Assembly (NCBI RefSeq): GCF_001540865.1
Contig: NC_033622.1
Coordinates: forward strand, 9,674,451-9,738,450
DNA from: Ananas comosus
Taxonomy: Eukaryota > Streptophyta > Magnoliopsida > Poales > Bromeliaceae
Length of the DNA stretch: 64,000 nucleotides
Direction of reading: 5' to 3'
The notes under the pieces: model-generated
Database searches by the model: none
Told to the model about the DNA's origin: nothing
The model's input: only the letters and a program-made list of their open reading frames with translations
Shown here: one piece after another, positions 1 through 11,803 of the stretch
Position numbering within the stretch: position 1 is the stretch's first letter
How the letters are laid out: the number at the start of each line of letters is the position of its first letter
Program-made: the position numbers and the translations under genes

Positions 1-478
1 GAGTTTCCGAATCGACGATCCATACCGTTAAACGTTATTTACAACATTTAAAACTTTTAAAAATCAAATTTTATAATTTTTCGACATCATTTACCTTACG
101 ATCAAGAGGTCACAAATTTGACACTTTTTAATGGCCAGTATGGGATACTTGCTAGTTTAACGGTGTAAAAGAATCAGAGTTTGTTGAATTTTTGATAGAA
201 AATTTTATTCACTACCTAGATAAAGATCAATAACTCTGATCTTGAATTGAAGGATCCGATCATCCTTTTGTAGGACGTCGTTCGATTTTGACCGTTCATC
301 TTATGCATGCTTGATGGACTTTATTATGATTTCGAAAATTTACGAAATTTATTTTCTATAAGTTTCAAATACTCTAGATCATATTTAATGGAGTGGATCG
401 TTGATTCGGAAGCTCCATCATCGAAAACAATTTATGAGTATGAGGGCTCCAATACTCATAATAGCATAATAGCCACGG

Positions 479-480
<2 letters not shown>
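1..480. mobile_element. Foldback MITE, family F2, copy 1 (left end outside window)
   Basis: Non-coding inverted-repeat element. Its left part (clear of position 1) and its right part before 480 are diverged reverse complements around a centre near 240-300. It ends directly at a (TA)n tract. The same sequence recurs, reading the other way, at 30391-31039. Terminal blocks such as CGAATCGACGATC are shared with the F1 elements, so F1 and F2 belong to one superfamily. No transposase is visible. Confidence 0.7.

Positions 481-528
<48 letters not shown>
481..528. repeat. (TA)n microsatellite
   Basis: Uninterrupted TA dinucleotides directly bordering the F2 foldback element. The open reading frames that cross it, rich in alternating Tyr-Ile, are artefacts of the repeat. 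Confidence 0.95.
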
Positions 529-531
<3 letters not shown>

Positions 532-909
532 GAGAGAACAAGGGTAAGAAGATGTCACCGAACGTGCACCACTGTACTGACTTCGGATCGAAATACCCAC
601 CTGTACGTATACGGTACCGATCTTCCAACTGCGGATGAAGTAACAACCGGACCTACAAAAGGTCCACTGGGCTAGAATCCAACCCACGAACGCAAAACAC
701 TAACTCACAATCCCCACCAATAAACCTACGGGAATCGGTTTCCCTAAAACCGATTGCCGAACTAGCCGGAAGTCCCAAAAATAGCACCGGGACTCCGCCG
801 GTACCCACGAACTGTCCCGAAACTCACCAACTCGTGCTACGAGTCACCCGCTGTAACTAAACACCATTACTCTTGGGACTTGGCAGCAAACGCACCGCCT
901 TACATCGAA
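529..909. other. Unassigned intergenic stretch
   Basis: About 380 bases of moderate GC content lying between two microsatellites. No long reading frame, inverted repeat or family resemblance to the rest of the window was recognised. Confidence 0.5.
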
Positions 910-910
910 N

Positions 911-1005
<95 letters not shown>
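910..1005. repeat. Single N followed by (AT)n and (GA)n microsatellites
   Basis: One N at 910 is followed by AT dinucleotides and then GA dinucleotides with occasional GATA. The F1 foldback element starts at the end of the tract. The N suggests that the assembler did not resolve the true length of the repeat. Confidence 0.9.
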
Positions 1006-1006
<1 letters not shown>

Positions 1007-1555
1007 CAGGGCTGCTGTGCTCTCAGGAGCGTGGAGGCCTCAGTGCTCCTAAGCCGTTTTCGATGATGGAATTTTCGAATCGACGATTGGCTCCGTTAGA
1101 CTTGATCTAGCGCATTTGAAGTTTCTAGAAAATAATTTTTGCGATTTTTTGATATCATTTACCTAGTGATCGAAAGGATTCAAAATCCATAATTTTTAAT
1201 GGTAGATATCTGCCGTTTTCAAGTTTAACGGTGTAGAAGTATTCAAATCAGATGAAACTTTGATACAAAATTTTTTATACTATCTACAACAAGATCAATA
1301 TTTCTGATCGAAAATTTTAGTGCTATATCACCACTTTTCATAGGATTTTTATTTTCAGCCGTTAAAAATTATTGATTTTGAATCATTTCGATTGCTAGGT
1401 AAATGACATCGAAAAATCGCAAAAATTATTTTCTAGAAATTTCAAATACGCTAGATCAAATTTAACGGAGCCGATCGTCGATTCGGAAACTCCATCATCG
1501 AAAACGGCTCAGGAGCACGAATGCCTCCGTGCTCCTGAGAGCACAGCAGGCCTAC
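1006..1555. mobile_element. Foldback MITE, family F1, copy 1
   Basis: A 550-base element whose halves are near-complete reverse complements. The left end (GCAGGGCTGCTGTGCTCTC) matches the complement of the right end (GAGAGCACAGCAGGCCTAC). The next roughly 200 bases of each arm also pair, including GCCGTTTTCGATGATGGA and the GATCTAGCG blocks. It is flanked by AT-type simple repeats on both sides. There is no coding capacity. A transcript would fold into a long hairpin. Confidence 0.85.
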
Positions 1556-1568
1556 GATATATATATAN

Positions 1569-1767
1569 GAAGCCAACTTCTCACCGCGGCTTCTCCGAAA
1601 AATCGAGTTACTATTCACTTTAAGTGAAACTTGGAAATCGCGTAGAATTTCCGTTTTAACTCGTTTTCGCCCGAAACTTGACGAGTGCTTTTGTAATTAA
1701 ATTACATACAAAAACATCGTCAACTGAGAGTTTAGCTACACTGCAAAAATCTCAGTCCTTACAGTAC
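1569..1767 (-). mobile_element. LTR fragment, family D
   Basis: On the minus strand this holds AAACGAGTTAAAACGGA and GTGAATAGTAACTC in the same order as 13940-14013. It is therefore a second fragment of one LTR-like repeat. The fragment starts immediately after an isolated N at 1568, so its left junction is not trustworthy. Confidence 0.5.
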
Positions 1768-2592
1768 AAAAGCACGTAACAATTATTTTAATTTATTTTA
1801 AATCAATAAAAATTTGTAAATCATATTTATTCAAAAATTTAGAATAAAATATTTTATAATTTTATATGTTATATTTTATTAAAAAATATGTACAATATCC
1901 TATATTATTCTCTTTTTTATATACATTAAATATTTTTATATGTTTTACGATTACTAAAAAATTTAAAATTTAAGTAAGTGTTTTAAACTAAAAGCATCAA
2001 AATTTAATCGACATTTATATCAAAATTTAAAATTTAATTTTGATCCATTATATAATTAAAATTTTTTAATTGTTAATTCAATTTTGATGTCAAAAATCAA
2101 AAAATAAATTTAATTCACGATTTAAACTAAAATTTAAATTTTAATGTAAGATAGATAGATTGATTTGATATCAAAAATCTAAAATTAAATTTAATTCACG
2201 ATTTAAACTCAAATTTAAATTTCAATGTAAAATAAATAGATAGAAGTGCTATTTTTTAATAGATTGATCATAATCGTTCACTTTTATTTTAAATATTTTT
2301 AACAGATTGATTATAACTTTTCGTAGAATTGAATTTATAGATGGATATAAATATTACTTTTTTTCAAATTAATTATAACCGTTTGTTCTTATTTGAGATA
2401 ATTTTTTATAAATTGATCATAAATTTATACATCATATTAATTCAAATATATGATTTACAAATTTATCAACCAATCAATCTTTTAAATTATTTCCGATGTA
2501 ATATGTTGGTAGTCCTAAATTTTAAAATTTTAAATTAATTTTAAATTTTGAATTAAAATATAGATTTATAGTAGATATTCTGGCAAAAATTT

Positions 2593-5497
2593 TGTATAGT
2601 GTTCTAGAGCTTTGGATAGGATTGGCTTCAGTGTTAGTGACTGGTCGATACATCTGGAGAGTGTCGGACTGAGTCGGAGTCCTTTCTGCGCGAAATGGGT
2701 GCAAAAAATGGATTCGGCGCACTCAAATAAGCAAAACTGAAGTTTTGCCAGTTTAGAGCGCCCAGAACTTGGTTTAGGGCGCCTAGATCTTGAGTACCGG
2801 TTTGAGCAAAACTGGAAGCCAATTCGGATCCTGTTCTCGGCGCCCATAAGTGGATCCGGAAGTTTACTTTGGAAATATCGATTGTGTTGACACGTGGGGT
2901 GTTGTAGGTGAGATCCGCCAGAACCAGATAGCGGTGTAGCAGATCGTCGGACGGAGGAACCGAGGCACTGTTTTGTGCAGGCTGGAAGTTCTGGGTGCCG
3001 AGAACTGGGTTTAGGGCGCCCAGATCTTGAGTTTTTCTGCAATAGTACAGGTTAGCAGCTAGAGTTCCTGGGGCTTATTGGATCATTCTAACTCACTATA
3101 AATAGATGGAACTCGACCCTTTCAGCTCTTTTCCTCCTTTCTTCACAGAGAAGCCACTTTTTGTATCTTAGTCCGTCCAATTACTCGAAATTCCACCATT
3201 TTCACCTTGAGGATTTTAGTTCTAGCAGTTTTCCAGCAGCGACTGTCGGTGTTTCGGCTCGTGTGCAACGTAGGAAGCTCCGTTTTCCACAAAACTTGGT
3301 TTGTTGGATTCAGGACTTCAAGAAGAATCCGCGGAGCCCAAATTGATAGAATTTGGTTAAGGTTAGCTTGGTCTATTCTGTGTTTTACTGTGCTGCTAGT
3401 GTTTTTGGACTGAATCGGTGAATTTGTGGATTTTCATGATGCAAGCTTTGGAGGCAGTGGGTTTTTGGACCTGAGTTTGATACTCCAGTATACTCCACTG
3501 GATTTGGGATCTACCTTCATCGAATTTGAGCCTTAGAAGATAATTTTGATATTGGAGTTGTCGGTTTAAGCTTAAGTGCTGAAATTTGGGGTTATTGATG
3601 CAATTTTTATACTTTTGTGTTCAGATTCTTGGAGGAAGTTGAGTTTGGACCAGAGGGTGATATTCTATCTTGGTTTACTAGTTTGGGACTTTGCTACACC
3701 TAATTTGGGATGTGAAAGGTGAAGTTAGCATTGTATTTGAGGAAAAGTTAAGCTTAAGTGTTGAATTTCGTAAGTTTGATGGAATTATAATATTCTCGAT
3801 GTGTAGAGCCTTGGAGAAGTATTGTTGCTGTTGCAGCGTGATCTCGGCTGAACCTCCTGGTGTTTTCGAGATCTTCTTGCTGCCGTGGAATTGCTTTGAA
3901 GGTGGGTTTATCATCGGTTTTGCCTCCTAAGCATATGCATAGTAGACATGTATAATTTCGACTTTGATATATCATGTTTAGCTCGAGTTCATTGATTAGC
4001 ATATTAAATGAAATCTGAATTTGGAGCATGCTGTAGTAATTAGATAAATTATACATGTTGGACTTAGAATTTGACTTAGGAGAAAACCAGCGATTTGACC
4101 CGTCATATGCTTATACTACCCGATTTAGCTCTAGGAGTTGGGGTTGGTTTGTATCACCGCAGTTTCAGCGCGGTGGATACTCAGGGTAGTTTAGAATGCA
4201 TTTACACTCGGGCGGGATGCCGAGCTTGGATAATATTCAACTGTAGGTTCTACACTGTCTTTTCTGTTCACTCCTTAAGCTTTTGTGCTTCGTATCCACG
4301 CTGTTAGTGCGCATTTGATACTCAGATAGCTTCTAAAGCTGTTGTGCTTCGTATTCCTGCTGCTCGTGCACATTGAATACTAAGATAGCTTCGGGAGTTG
4401 TCGCGGATAGTATCCACACTGTTGTGTGCATTTGATACGCTGAAAGCTTAGGAGCTATAGTAGATTTGTATCACCGCAGTTTGTTGGCAGTAGATTCCCG
4501 GGATAGTGTAGAATGAAGTTATGCTCGTGCGGAGATGCTGAGCTTATTTTTACAGCAGTGTCTAGGCTATTTCGGACTGTCGGGTGCCGTCGGGGTTGAC
4601 GGTCCACCAGATTGCAGGTTTGCATCAGATTGTGCCGATGGCACGTGAGTTTTGGTTGTTAGACCAGTTGGACCATGTTTACTCGATTATAGCCTGTGAG
4701 AGCCTGATTGAGCTCGGTAGAGATACGCTTGCATACTCGGTTGGGTAGCGTCCACGAGTGCCACTCCGGAGTCGGGCTTTGTGCGTTTGCATTGTGTAGT
4801 GTCCTAGTTGGACTTGCTCTCCACGGACTGATTAGTGTGGAGGTAGCATTTAGGATTCGACAGGCGGGACGGGTGCGTTCATAGTCCCTGGGACAGGTGT
4901 GTTCACAGTCCCTATGAATTTGGGTCTGAGGTTGCATTACCCTACAGATAGTAGTGTTGGATCATGATAGGATAGTGGCATATAGCTGTAGATTTGTTCC
5001 AGCTTCCTTTTCTATCACTGAGCATAGATCTGTAGACTTAGTAGGTGAGCCGATGAGTTTGAGGGCGGTACTCACTGAGGACTATTTCTTTTGCAGTAGT
5101 TCTCACGCCCAGTTGTTACCACTGTTTGTGCAGAGCCGTCGCCTTCGGCTGCTGCTGTTGCTGATTTTGATTGTGGCAAGGGCGTTGCGAGTTAGAGCCC
5201 TTCCAGACAAGTCGCAGAGCTAGAGGAGCACCAGCTACAGATAGTTGTAGTTTCTGTGTCTTTACATACAGTTGTTGTATCTCGCCAGAGCGAGTATTTG
5301 TATATCCTGGATGACATGTATGTATTGAACCACAGTTTTTATATATGGTTTATTTTCCTAGCTACTTTATACTACTGTTTGTAGTATTTTATAATTACAG
5401 GTACTTCTACTGTTTCGCTTCGTATATAGGGAAAATTTCTATGTATACGGCGGGTCTGTTAGCGTGCCCGGGACAACGAGTTATCTGAGGCGTGACA
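2593..5497 (+). mobile_element. Solo LTR, gypsy family A (subtype A1)
   Basis: Begins TGTATAGTGTTC and ends GGCGTGACA, in plus orientation. It matches the reverse complement of the LTRs of the complete gypsy element at 51432-61833 over the U3 start, the promoter and the U5 end, but at 2.9 kb it is longer. GGGCGCCC-type palindromes lie at 2776-2784, 2839-2844 and 3014-3021, upstream of the TATA box at 3097. Tandem units of about 60 bases follow the promoter (about 4260-4450). No internal region is attached, so it is a solo LTR. The target duplication is probably ATTT(T), blurred by a T run. Confidence 0.85.
3097..3104 (+). promoter_or_regulatory. TATA box of solo LTR A1
   Basis: TATAAATA follows CTCAC, about 80 bases downstream of the last GGGCGCCC palindrome. 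The same box lies at the matching place in both LTRs of the complete gypsy element. Confidence 0.7.
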
Positions 5498-6099
5498 TTT
5501 TGATAAGTATAATTTTTTCTATTTTAGAGATAAAAAAATAAATAAATTTCGAATTAAAATATAGATTCATAATAAATATCTTTCTATTGGCAAAAATTTA
5601 GATAAGTATATATTTTTTTCTATTTTACAGATAAAGAAAAATTAAAAATTTGTTTCATTATGTTATTTATTTTACGTAAGGAAAGAGGAACCAAATCTTT
5701 TTTTCCGCCAAAAAATATGTCTGTCGACATACCAAAATTTGAAATACGTGCTTTTATATATCGGTCTGTCAACAGACCCAATTTTTGGCCAAAAAAATTT
5801 TTTTTTTTCTTTCTTTACGTAAAATAAATAACAGAATTAAACAAACTTTTAATTCCTCTTTGTTTCTACAACAGAAAAAAAAAAATTTATGCTTATCCAA
5901 ATTTTTGCCAACCGGAGACTATCAACTATGAATCTATACTTTAATTCTTCTTTCTCTATATATAATATAATATCTACACTATCTATAGTATAGAAGATAG
6001 TATAAATATTATATCCATACAAATAAATTAATTGACAGTTTGTAGGGTATACTGGTAGCGTTTCCTGCTTCCAGATATAGAAATTGACAGTTTCCAGAT

Positions 6100-6206
6100 G
6101 TGGCTCTTTCGCTTCTCTCTATCTCTCTCTTCTCCTATGCCCATTCTCTCTCTTTCCCCTCTCTCCTGTACGCCTCTTCTGAGGCCTCTCTCTACGCCCT
6201 CTGTTA
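6100..6206. repeat. CT-rich low-complexity tract
   Basis: Runs of TCTC and CCTCTC sit exactly where the MATH coding sequence would continue in the truncated MATH-BTB copy. They mark the breakpoint of that duplication. Confidence 0.6.
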
Positions 6207-6790
6207 CCCCTCTCGCCTTCTCCATCATCCACGTCGACGAGTAAGAAGCCATGGATGGATGGTGGAGTCCACTCGACGAAAGAAACGAGGATTTGCTCTC
6301 GTCCCTAGGGTTTATTACAACAAAGAGTCGTAACTAGGGATGTCCTTGGTTATGGATATATCTAAAATATTATGTCGCCGATTTGAATCCAGCAGATTTA
6401 TAAGTGAATTTAGCTTCAATTGCCTATATTAAAAAAATCTGGCTGATTTAGGTTTGAATAGGAATTTTGTCTGTCTTCAATCCCAATCGGATCCAAATTC
6501 GAATTGATTTTACAATATATAATAGGCTAAATTATAGAAATTTTTTTTTTATGAAGTATTCGTTTTTTCACTTTTCCTCTTCAATTTTTATAATTTATAT
6601 TCAAAATGCCCTCTAAAAGGACAAAAATAAATTTTTTAAAAAATCTTCCTTATAGTAAAGGTAAGGACAATTTAGTTATTTTGCTATCTTCATTAACGTC
6701 GTACTATCTAAAAATATTTCTGAAATTTTAAGAACGTAAAATATAGATTTTTGAAAGTCAGGAAGGTCAAATGAATAAGTAGGTATTTAC
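6207..6790 (-). pseudogene. Duplicated 5' end and promoter of a MATH-BTB gene
   Basis: Reading leftwards from the ATG at 6252, the frame starts MASYSSTWMMEKA. This matches the N terminus MASSSSSSSTWMMEKA of the MATH-BTB gene at 26343. After about 15 codons the similarity stops and the frame runs into CT-rich low-complexity sequence. Upstream of the ATG the likeness continues for roughly 540 bases (to about 6790, matching 26344 to about 26900), including the AAACCCTA telo-box. The MATH and BTB domains are absent, so it cannot make the protein. The promoter may still be active. It is best read as a truncated segmental duplication in the same orientation as the full gene, 20 kb away. Confidence 0.8.
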
Positions 6791-6804
6791 CTCTTTATCA
6801 ATTC

Positions 6805-7340
6805 GACCGCAGATACGATGAGCTCGTCCATTGGGTGGTTTCTATTGTGACGTTTCTTCCCAATCGCTCTCTCTCCTCTACTTCGATGTCTCTCTCGATC
6901 ACCCGCCAGTCGCCTCGGCCGCGTGTGGGATGAGCCCGTCGATTGGGCAGTTCCTCCTGGGCCTAAACCTAACCTGTTTCTATGGTTTTGGTTGGTTGTT
7001 TACAAATCAATTGAGATCTCCCTAACTCTCTCTATCTTCTTCGCCCTTAGACCTCTCATGCCTTCTTGATGAGTGCCCTACCCTCCTACCTCGAGACCTC
7101 TTTGGAACGCTTCGTCGCTCTATTTGACAGCAGATGCGATGAGCCCATCCATTGGGCGGTTTCCATTGTGACGGTTTTTCCTAATCACTCTCTTTCCCCT
7201 ACTTTGATGCCTCTCTCGATCGCTCTGCTGGTCGCCTCGGACGTGTGTAGGATGAGCCAGTCGATTGGGCGGTTGCTCCTCGGCCTAACCTTAGCCTATT
7301 TTTTTTTTATGATTTTGGTGATCTGGTGAGATTTTCAAAA
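6805..7340 (+). repeat. Tandem duplication of about 310 bases
   Basis: The block at 6805-7010 (CGATGAGCTCGTCCATTGGG ... GGCCTAAACCTAACC) is repeated, diverged, at 7133-7310 (CGATGAGCCCATCCATTGGG ... GGCCTAACCTTAGCC). The short reading frames are not conserved between the two units. No protein family is recognised. It may be untranslated sequence of the pseudogene downstream. Confidence 0.65.
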
Positions 7341-8260
7341 GATTTTTACAGATCTGGTGAGATTGTCAAATGTTGCTCACACAGATCCTATAACTAGCCT
7401 ACTCTGTCCATTGGATGGTTGCTCTGGGCTAATCCTACCATATTCCTATGATTTTGGTGGGTTATTTACAAATCTATTTAGAGTTCCCAAAGATTTTTTA
7501 CTGTTATTTAAAAATATCTTGCTTTTATTTTATTTCTTTAGTTCTGAGAGTATCTTTACAAATTTTTTCCTGAGTTTCAAAAGATTACTCATGAAGGATC
7601 TTCTAATTCCCGATAAACCCTATAGCCCCTATCCCTATTGTTAGCCCTGTTGCCTTCCCTCTTTGCTTCTGTGATAGTCGAAAGCTTCTCCCAGATTTAT
7701 TATAAATAACTCCCTTTATTAATTGCTGCATGGCACATTGTTCTTCTCAAACCAAGAAAGGTATATTCCTCCATTCAAATCTTCTCATTAATAATGTTAA
7801 CTATGACTGAGTGATTTTACTAACCATTGTACTATTGTGTAGGTCCCCACATTACTCTCCTGTTTACTGTCTACTCACAAAAGGTTGATCTTCTTTGGTT
7901 CCTTCTACTGCACTTTTTATTACCCTGCAGTTTAAAGGTTGGCAGAGAAAAATTAAAGTACTAAAGTATTCGCCCATGTCTATAAGATTCCCTTATAGGC
8001 TAGTTATGATTTTTTTTACTGATTTCTATTCATTCTACTAATTGAAATCTAAGCCGGCGCGGACTTCACTTTATAGGCCACATTTACTGATCTTTAATGG
8101 TTCTTGGTGTTTGTTTGTTTGTTTTTTTTTTTTCTAACTGTGCTATGTGATTACTTTGTTCTTTCTTCCTGTCTTCCTTAGCATGCCTCCTTACCCGTGT
8201 GTGTTCTTTGGCTTTACTCTCTTCCCCCTTTTTCGACTGATGTTTTATTTTCGCCGGTCT
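7341..8260. other. Unassigned stretch, possibly intron or UTR
   Basis: T-rich sequence without a credible reading frame. Its composition resembles plant introns and it lies upstream of the pseudogene exon at 9067, but no splice structure could be proved. Confidence 0.3.
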
Positions 8261-8264
8261 TCTA

Positions 8265-8780
8265 GGTAATGATGATAGGCAAGCAGTAAACAGCAAGCTT
8301 GGATGGCCTTATCATAGGGAACCACTTACTAATATTAAATTGATTGGCTACAAACAGAGGTTGCAAAATATTGCATAGTAAGTTTGGATGGCTTTATCAT
8401 AGGTAACCACTTTTTATTTTAAAATTGATTGGTACGAGATACTTGTTTCCATGAATGATCAATCCTCTTGCATGCCTCTTTTCATGGCATAAGACAATGA
8501 TGATAAGGAAACAAATAATTGCAAAATATTGAATATCAAGTTTGGATGGCCTTATCATAGGCAACCAATTACTATTTAAAAATTAATTGGTACGAGGTAC
8601 TTCTTTCCATGAATAATCAATTCTTTTGCATGTCTCTTTTCATGGCATAAGACAATGATGATAAGCAAGCAGAAACAAATAAAGGATGCAAAATTTTGGA
8701 CCATCTTTTCGTAGGCAACCACTTGCTGTTGTTAAATTCATCAATCTTGTTGTGTTCCTTCTTCCATGGCATAAATTAGT
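8265..8780. repeat. Three to four diverged tandem units of about 165 bases
   Basis: Each unit carries AATGATGATAAGCAA, a TTTGGATGGCCTTATCATAG block, then AACCACTT and CATGAATGATCAATCC-like text. Copies start near 8268, 8494 and 8652, with a partial unit near 8370. Function is unknown. Confidence 0.65.
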
Positions 8781-9066
8781 TGCATATATTACCTGAGCTT
8801 AATTTGAAGATTACTCGCGCATGCCATTACTTTGAAAATTTTTTCGTATTTTTAAATATTTATTAATATTAATTTTGGTTTCTTTTACTACTAATGTCTT
8901 CATTTCGGGTATCTATTAATATTATTTTTTGTTTTTCTTTATTACTATTGTCTTCATTTTGGATATTTGTTTCTCCTGGCATGTTGTTTTATTCTTTTAT
9001 TAGTACACTTTTAATGACTTCTCCTTTTACACCCCCCCCCCTTTTTTTCTTTTTTCTCTTTTGCAG

Positions 9067-9229
9067 CTTCTTCTATGTCGACCGTCCAACTTTCTAACCT
9101 TACATTGTTGCGTGAGATTTGCGATCAGCTGCAAATGGAAACACCATAGTGTGTTGTCACTCCGGCCGCAGAAGGGACTTACCTCGCATAAATAGATGGT
9201 CTGATTCTGCGGAATGAATCTATAGTTGA
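9067..9229 (+). pseudogene. Broken gene of unknown family, 5' part
   Basis: Follows a pyrimidine-rich tract ending TTTTGCAG, a good splice acceptor. From ATG 9075 the frame reads MSTVQLSNLTLLREICDQLQ and then meets in-frame TAG and TAA stops. The solo LTR at 9230-11798 interrupts it. With one copy of the 5-base target duplication removed, the same frame continues into 11804-12155. I do not recognise the family. The text around the join (EQDAAC followed by EEFDLQV) loosely recalls the last helix of a double-stranded-RNA-binding domain, but that is weak. Stops on both sides of the LTR suggest decay by point mutation as well as insertion. Confidence 0.5.
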
Positions 9230-11798
9230 TGTCACACCCCGAGCCCGATCCTTTTGGCCGGTTCGAGAGCGTCAAACAGACGCCGAACGGACAGAGCCTC
9301 CCCTGTCCGCCCAAGGCTCAACAACAGGTACTGACAGAGTATAAAGTTTGCATAAGCGGAAGCATACACAACGGCTTGTACGAGGACAAGCAATAGCCAA
9401 AGTGAAAGTACTAAACTAACAACAACAAGTAATATGATTAATTTTAAATCACATACATGTATACTACTTATCAAGTTCTATTACAGCTCTTTCATCATTT
9501 CTTTTTACATCTCATATCTCCAAAATATAACATTGATATTAAATAAATTCTTTTACATCATTCATATCCTTTCATTTAACAACTATAATCATCGAAATAC
9601 AAAAGATGATATATCAAAAGGGTATACAACTATGAAATAAAACGTCTCGGGCGGTCTCTACCTCCGGCGCGATGCCCTTACCGCGGTCGTCTGCCGGCTC
9701 GCTCGGTCCCGGCTCTGTGGAAATAGGGGTGTGAGAACTACAACAAAGTTCCCAGTGGGTTCGGCAACCAACCACGCCGACTATCCCACTAGGTCTAATC
9801 GGGCATAATAGAATAGAGGAAGGAAAGTAACCAACTAACAAATGCAACTAATATGCCTGAACAATATAAAATATGATGCTCGATATAATGCTCATGATGA
9901 ATGCAGGATCATAATTTCTTTATCCAATCTCTTGGCTAACCCGCAGGTTTCGTCCTCAACAAACTCACCAACCCAAAATCCTATTAACCAGGGAGATACC
10001 CGCTACAACCCGATAGGACCGTCCTCTGGGGAGATACCCGCTACAACCCAGTGATGTCGACTCCGAAGCACATCGCCCGAGGGGGAGCTACCACCCTCGA
10101 GCAAGGACTAAAGGTGAGTATGATCAATCCTACATTGAGGATTCCAAGTTCAATCCATTCCTTAACTTTACGAAAGACCATGCTCAAATGACCTTTAACT
10201 CTAAGGTTGAAATGTCACAATATCTCAATCATTCTTTTCTTTGCATTCTTTACCATCACTTGTGTCATATACACTACTATATTCTTGGACTCATGCCACA
10301 CTTGTTTTCTAAGTGTTATGTTCTTGACTCATGCCACACTTGTTTTCTAAGTTTTCGAGACTCATCAATGTCACTCACTAGATCTATGTCCATGTGTCAC
10401 TTTTGCTCACTAACCCTTCTAGGTTCTTGTCACTTGTCGTGCATAAATAGGGTTTACAATTCTCACATTCTTACTAGTATTTCATATGAAATTAAATTCA
10501 CAATCATGCCATAAAAGCTCACAATTAACCCTACTATCCAACATACTCAATATAAATATATATGTTCAAACATGACACTTTAGACATAAAGGAATTTTCG
10601 AGGTCCTTGGAATGCACCATCCATCTCGAGTGGTCGTGTAGGTGTAGAATACGACGACTCTCGAACTTTACGAAAGCCGACCCCGCGCCCTATAACCAAA
10701 ATAGTGCCATATTAGGCCTTTTGTACATGAACCATTACTTAAACATTTTCGTAACGTCGAACAGAGTTGTCCAACGCGTCGAGGACACCCCCAATTAGGT
10801 TTCTACGAGGTCAATTTGCCCCCGAAAAATTCTAAGGCAAAAGCCCCAAATTTGAGCCCTAACAATGTCATCTAGGGCTTCCACCTAGATCGATTTTGTT
10901 GTTAAGCAAAGGATAGCTTAGAATCACTTGAAAAGCTCTCTAATAAGATTTCTAAGCTCTTGGAACCAACCCTAGGGCATCTAACTCAACCCCCAAGGGT
11001 TCACCATGAGAGCACCTTGAGCTCTCATGGGTGTCATGTTGTTCATGGCTCCAAAGAGCTTCTAAAACCTCTAAGGAGCACAAAGCTCCAAATCCTTAGG
11101 TCAAAACTCAAACCCTAGAGGAAACCTTATAGGAACTTACCTCTAGTCCAAGTCCTAGCAAGCTCCTTCTTGTTGGAGAGCTTCTAGACCCACCAAATCC
11201 ACCAAAAATTCTCCTCCAAGCCTTTCCTTCTTCTTCTCCAAGCTCTAGGGTTAGCTCTCTAGAGAGAGAAAAGAGAGAAAGTGAGAGAGAGATGTGTGAA
11301 TGGCTATAAAGGGAGAGGGGGTTGGGTGTATAATGTGTTGTAACAATTACAACGAGGCCCCTCTACTTTATTTCCAGTGCACTGCACAGACTGGGCATTT
11401 TTTGCAGTTAGGGACCGGTCTCCTCGACCTGGGACCGGTCCCCGAGATCTTCTCCCGCGGACTGCGCAGGCTGCGCGCGATGCAACCGGTCTCCCTCAAT
11501 GGGACCGGTCTCTCCTCGCAAGGACCAGTTCTCGAGAGCTGGTTTTCCAGGACTTAGCCGATTTCTCAGCCTTCTTGCTGCCTACGCATTCGGGGACCGG
11601 TCTCTCCTACCAGGGTCCGGTCCCCGAGAGCACAAAACCTGCAGTTTGCATATTTTGATTTCCAAAGCTCTCGAAGATCCCCTGTAATGCATTTTTGTAT
11701 TATTTGACGCCTTCGACCTCTCCGAAGTGTACCAACCTCGCACTTTGGTCAATTTGACCAAGGTTCGAACTTAATTACCGAGGTTTCGGTATGTTACA
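9230..11798 (-). mobile_element. Solo LTR, family B, with target duplication GTTGA
   Basis: Starts TGTCACACCCC and ends GGTATGTTACA, flanked by perfect 5-base duplications GTTGA at 9225-9229 and 11799-11803. It is 2569 bases long, in minus orientation, with no internal region. A set of GGGACCGGTCCC-type palindromes (11411-11640) lies on the U3 side of a TATA-like site near 11303-11310. The first 120 bases match the LTR starting at 62152, and the AGATACCCGCTACAACCC blocks match 48343-51431. Confidence 0.9.
11411..11640. repeat. GGGACCGGTCCC palindrome array in the U3 of LTR B
   Basis: At least five full or partial copies of GGGACCGGTC(CC) occur in 230 bases (11411, 11431, 11501, 11593, 11612). 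A related half-site ACCGGTCTCC is at 11485. Spacing is irregular, so it is an array of sites and not a simple tandem repeat. Confidence 0.8.
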
Positions 11799-11803
11799 GT
11801 TGA

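Larger units (their letters stand above)
1768..5755 (+). mobile_element. TIR element F3, copy 1 (interrupted by solo LTR A1)
   Basis: Bounded by inverted ends AAAAGCACGTA (1768-1778) and TACGTGCTTTT (5745-5755). Without the nested LTR it is about 1.08 kb, very AT-rich and non-coding. Copy 2 at 31662-33003 carries the same blocks in the opposite orientation, including the sequence that follows GCACGTAACAATTATTTTA. Tandem duplicated blocks of about 85 bases lie near 2085-2240. A further partial inverted copy follows directly at 5756-5965. No transposase is present, so it would be non-autonomous. Confidence 0.7.

Noticed and set aside
307..687. Overlapping frames across the (TA)n tract
   Set aside because: The coding look comes from an alternating Tyr-Ile run produced by the microsatellite.
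11300..11687. Three overlapping plus-strand frames of 62-93 codons
   Set aside because: They arise from the GGACCGGTCC palindrome array in a minus-oriented LTR.
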